A stretch of DNA of 15,806 bases from an uncultured Caulobacter sp. (lineage in GTDB: Bacteria; Pseudomonadota; Alphaproteobacteria; Caulobacterales; Caulobacteraceae): contig CALKHU010000137.1 in NCBI GenBank assembly GCA_937991555.1, positions 1 to 15,806 of the forward strand. The letters run 5' to 3'. Of this stretch, positions 14,105-15,806 are shown piece by piece; the stretch's first letter is position 1, and each line of letters begins with the position of its first letter. Under the pieces are notes generated by a model that searched no databases, was not told the origin of the DNA, and saw nothing but the letters and a program-made list of their open reading frames with translations. The translations under genes were made by a program, and so were the position numbers.

Positions 14105-14374
14105 ATGGCCAACAACCCCGGCGCCAAGAAGGCGATCCGCAAGATCGAGCGTCGCACGGAAGTGAACAAGGCGCGCCGCTCGCGCGTCCGCACCTTCCTG
14201 CGCAAGTTCGAGGAAGCCCTCGCTTCGGGCGACGCGGAAGCCGCCAAGGCCGCCTTCGTCACCGCCCAGTCCGAACTGATGCGCGCCGTCTCCAAGGGCG
14301 TCGTCCACCGGAACACCGGTTCGCGGAAGGTCTCGCGCCTGAACGCCCAGCTGAAGAAGATGTCGGCCGCCTGA
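14105..14374 (+). CDS. rpsT: Small ribosomal subunit protein S20
   Basis: Binds 16S rRNA early in 30S assembly. The 89 residues have the standard length and composition: MANNPGAKKAIRKIERR, NKARRSRVRTFLRKFEEAL, then AQSELMRAVSKGVVHRNTGSR-type helical sequence (52-72) and the basic tail VSRLNAQLKKM. The start ATG is fixed by the conserved MANxxxAKK N-terminus. An AAAGG lies very close to the ATG and a GAGG 11 bases upstream. It has its own candidate promoter and a terminator at 14434-14467, so it is probably a single-gene unit. rpsT directly before dnaA is the arrangement I recall from Caulobacter. Confidence 0.97.
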   Translation: MANNPGAKKAIRKIERRTEVNKARRSRVRTFLRKFEEALASGDAEAAKAAFVTAQSELMRAVSKGVVHRNTGSRKVSRLNAQLKKMSAA

Positions 14375-14409
14375 TCAGGCGCCGATTGTTGCGCCCGATC
14401 GGGCGCAAC
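14368..14409 (+). repeat. Two tandem GATC-centred perfect palindromes at the rpsT 3' end
   Basis: The first, CGCCTGATCAGGCG (14368-14381), is a 14-base perfect palindrome built around the rpsT stop codon. The second (14388-14409) has arms GTTGCGCCC and GGGCGCAAC around GATC and is a 22-base perfect palindrome. No T-run follows either, so they are not classical terminators; they lie upstream of the real one. They may protect the rpsT mRNA 3' end or bind a protein. Confidence 0.6.
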
Positions 14410-14433
14410 GCCTTGTATTTCAGCAGTTTGAAC

Positions 14434-14467
14434 AACCGGCGGGCGCCTGCGCGGCCGCCGGTTTTTT
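14434..14467 (+). terminator. Rho-independent terminator of rpsT
   Basis: Nine-base perfect arms AACCGGCGG (14434-14442) and CCGCCGGTT (14455-14463) enclose a 12-base loop and run into six Ts (14462-14467). This separates rpsT transcription from the dnaA regulatory region. Confidence 0.85.
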
Positions 14468-14793
14468 CGCGCCCGGGTTTCGCCTGTGCGGCGAAAAGGC
14501 CTACCCCCCGAGGGGTGAATTAACGATTTCCCTTACCCGAAGGGGGCCGGTCCCGAGTCAACAGAAATATCCGTGCCGGGACTCTAATTTCACATTTGAC
14601 CCCCCGTTTTCGAGGTCGCTAGTGTGAAGTTCTCGACGGTCCAGTCCTCTCCTTCTTGGGTATGAGAACGGCGGCGACGGATGCCCTGCATCCGCGCGGC
14701 TGAGAGCCTGTGTCTGTCGAATTTCGGCTTCTTCGTCGTGGGGGCGACAGGGGCATCGCGGGTAGAGCAGAACAAACGACGGGTGGGCGAACT
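14468..14793 (+). promoter_or_regulatory. dnaA upstream region: two GANTC sites, candidate promoter and long leader
   Basis: This stretch holds no gene of normal size. GAGTC at 14555-14559 and GACTC at 14580-14584 are CcrM-type GANTC sites 20 bases apart. TTGACC at 14596-14601, followed after 18 bases by TAGTGT (14620-14625, within GCTAGTGT), is a candidate promoter resembling the Caulobacter housekeeping consensus. Transcription would start near 14632, giving a leader of roughly 160 bases; C. crescentus dnaA also has a leader of about 150 bases and a promoter stimulated by GANTC methylation. A seven-base-pair hairpin (CGGATGC/GCATCCG, 14678-14694) lies in the leader. Upstream, two GC-rich imperfect dyads flank TTAAC (14520-14524), a CtrA half-site at most. 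I found no DnaA box (TTATCCACA). Confidence 0.6.
14662..14703 (+). CDS. Possible 13-codon upstream ORF in the dnaA leader
   Basis: ATG at 14662 opens MRTAATDALHPRG and stops at TGA 14701-14703. It spans the leader hairpin (14678-14694) and overlaps the second upstream ORF that begins at 14681. There is no Shine-Dalgarno in front of it. It may be chance; it is listed because translation through it would melt the hairpin. Confidence 0.2.
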   Translation: MRTAATDALHPRG

Positions 14794-14797
14794 ATGA
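14681..14797 (+). CDS. Possible 38-codon upstream ORF ending on the dnaA start codon (ATGA)
   Basis: ATG at 14681 opens MPCIRAAESLCLSNFGFF, and the frame runs open to TGA at 14795-14797, which overlaps the dnaA ATG (14794-14796) as ATGA. A purine-rich GGCGGCGACGG precedes its ATG but is not a strong ribosome binding site. The dnaA ATG itself has only a G-rich GGGTGGG upstream, so coupled re-initiation is plausible. The peptide resembles nothing I know. Chance is a real alternative in GC-rich DNA, where stop-free runs are common. Confidence 0.3.
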   Translation: MPCIRAAESLCLSNFGFFVVGATGASRVEQNKRRVGEL

Positions 14798-15806
14798 CTT
14801 CCACGGGTGGCCAGAACATGCCTTCGCAGACTCCGGCCGGCGCTGTCTGGACCAAGGCTTGCCTTGCGCTTCGGCACGAGCTCGGCGAGGCCGCGTTCGG
14901 CTCCTGGCTGGCGCAGGCGTCCCTGCGCGAGGTGGCCGGCCAGCTGGTTCTCGTCACCCCCACGGGCGTCGCGCGCGACTGGATCCGCCGCAACGCCTGG
15001 CGCCGGATCGGCGAGCTCTGGGCCCAGCACGACCCGGACGGCCGCATCCTGGACCTGAAGTCGCGCATGGAGTTCGAGGCCGACACCGGCGGCATGGAGA
15101 TCATCGCCGAGGTCATCGAGGTCCTGGACCCGGTCTCGACCGACGCCCCGGCCATCGCCCCGACCCCGCCGGCGCGCCCGTCGCGCACCGCGGGGCTGCA
15201 GGAGCGCTTCACCTTCGACACCTTCGTGCCGGGGCCGGCCAACGAGTTCGCCCACGCCGTGGCGCGCCGCGTCGCCAGCTGGGCCGACGGCCATTTCAAT
15301 CCGGTCGTGTTCCACAGCCCCTACGGCTTCGGGAAGACCCACCTGCTGAACGCCCTCGCCTGGGAGGCCATGCGGGCGGCTCCGGAGAAGCGGGTGGTCT
15401 ACCTGACCGCCGAACGCTTCCTGTCGACCTTCGTCCGCGCGGTGATGGATCGCCAGACCACCCTGTTCAAGGAAGAGCTGCGCGCCGCGGACCTTCTGCT
15501 GATCGACGACGTCCACTTCGTCGCCGGCAAGCAGTCGACGCAGGAGGAGCTGTTCCACACCCTGACCGCCCTGATCGAGGATGGACGCCGGGTGGTGCTG
15601 GCCGGGGATCGCCCGCCGTCGGCCCTGACCGATTTTGAACCGCGCCTGCGCAGCCACCTGGCTGCCGGCCTGACCTGTCCGGTTGAGCCGGCGGACCGGG
15701 CCCTGCGCCTGGCCGTCGTCGAGCGCAAGCTTCAGGCGCTGGAGGGCATGAGCCTGGTCTCGGGCCCGGCACGGCCGGAACTGCTCAGCCATCTGGTCGA
15801 CCGGAC
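14794..15806 (+). CDS. dnaA: Chromosomal replication initiator DnaA (3' end outside the window)
   Basis: DnaA binds and melts the origin in an ATP-dependent way. 337 codons are present. Domain I is at about 15-95 (VWTKACLALRHELGEAAFGSWL, then TPTGVARDWIRRNAWRRIGELW), followed by an acidic/Pro-rich linker (96-135). The AAA+ domain starts at LQERFTFDTFVPGPANEFA and carries Walker A SPYGFGKTHLL (175-185), with Ser in place of the first Gly, Walker B LLLIDDVHFVAGK (234-246) and a sensor region GDRPPSALTDFEPRLRSHL (271-289). The lid and DNA-binding domain IV lie beyond the edge. The start is ATG 14794 (MTSTGGQNM); an in-frame ATG at 14818 is the alternative and neither has a strong Shine-Dalgarno. 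Similarity to Caulobacter DnaA is evident throughout. Confidence 0.97.
   Translation, partial: MTSTGGQNMPSQTPAGAVWTKACLALRHELGEAAFGSWLAQASLREVAGQLVLVTPTGVARDWIRRNAWRRIGELWAQHDPDGRILDLKSRMEFEADTGGMEIIAEVIEVLDPVSTDAPAIAPTPPARPSRTAGLQERFTFDTFVPGPANEFAHAVARRVASWADGHFNPVVFHSPYGFGKTHLLNALAWEAMRAAPEKRVVYLTAERFLSTFVRAVMDRQTTLFKEELRAADLLLIDDVHFVAGKQSTQEELFHTLTALIEDGRRVVLAGDRPPSALTDFEPRLRSHLAAGLTCPVEPADRALRLAVVERKLQALEGMSLVSGPARPELLSHLVDR

Noticed and set aside
14520..14537. CtrA binding site in the dnaA upstream region
   Set aside because: TTAA is followed by TTAC after nine bases, not the seven of the TTAA-N7-TTAA consensus, so only a half-site can be supported.
14468..14793. Replication origin directly upstream of dnaA
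   Set aside because: I saw no DnaA boxes (TTATCCACA-like) and no AT-rich unwinding stretch. In Caulobacter the origin lies by hemE, some kilobases from dnaA.
14590..15792. A 400-codon minus-strand frame opposite dnaA
   Set aside because: It is antisense to dnaA and its leader, has no recognisable domain and is rich in Arg, Gly and Gln as shadow frames are.

Overview
The window is about 15.8 kb of very GC-rich DNA and reads as ordinary alphaproteobacterial chromosome. I place it in the Caulobacteraceae (Caulobacter, Phenylobacterium, Brevundimonas or a close relative). The right end carries a DnaA whose N-terminal and AAA+ sequence has the Caulobacter character (for example WADGHFNPV, PYGFGKTHLLNALAWEAM and LRSHLAAGL). 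rpsT lies directly upstream of it, and two GANTC (CcrM-type) sites sit next to the putative dnaA promoter. I saw no tRNA, rRNA, CRISPR array, insertion sequence, integrase or phage gene.

Layout from left to right. (1) Positions 1-1322, minus strand: an iron-related pair. A PepSY-TM membrane protein is followed by the first 21 codons of a gene that runs off the left edge, and a perfect 7-1-7 Fur-type palindrome lies between them. (2) Positions 1446-3043, plus strand: a TrmO-like tRNA methyltransferase and a family III (CaiB/BaiF) CoA-transferase, coupled by a GTGA overlap. (3) Positions 3040-5213, minus strand: an acetyl-CoA hydrolase/CoA-transferase family protein followed by purC. (4) Positions 5307-5423, plus strand: a 38-residue single-helix membrane peptide gene. 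(5) Positions 5420-7068, minus strand: coaBC and dut, overlapping by GTGA. (6) Positions 7190-7747, plus strand: a 185-residue exported protein or lipoprotein whose C-terminal half resembles polymorphic-toxin nuclease domains. (7) Positions 7754-10019, minus strand: ubiE-ubiB. (8) Position 10069 onward, plus strand: mutM, then a paired inverted repeat. (9) A sulfotransferase (minus) whose 5' end abuts or overlaps that of a divergent TraB/GumN family exported protein (plus). (10) An enoyl-CoA hydratase (plus), and a short lipoprotein resembling a cut-down ABC substrate-binding protein (minus). (11) rpsT with a good sigma-70-type promoter, two GATC-centred dyads and a rho-independent terminator. 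(12) A 326-base dnaA upstream region, then the first 337 codons of dnaA.

Most of the window is housekeeping: coenzyme A synthesis (coaBC), dUTP removal (dut), ubiquinone synthesis (ubiE, ubiB), base-excision repair (mutM), purine synthesis (purC), translation (rpsT, trmO) and replication initiation (dnaA). The less ordinary parts are the small and exported proteins wedged between these genes, the CoA-transferase homologue that lacks its usual catalytic Glu, and the dnaA leader. That leader holds two nested short ORFs, the second ending in an ATGA overlap with the dnaA start codon. I found no large new multi-gene system; the candidates for new biology are these individual loci.

Non-ATG starts are frequent here. 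GTG or TTG is my best start for the PepSY protein, the CaiB-family protein, the acetyl-CoA hydrolase homologue, purC, dut, coaBC and the TraB/GumN protein, so starts are stated with the evidence that decided them.
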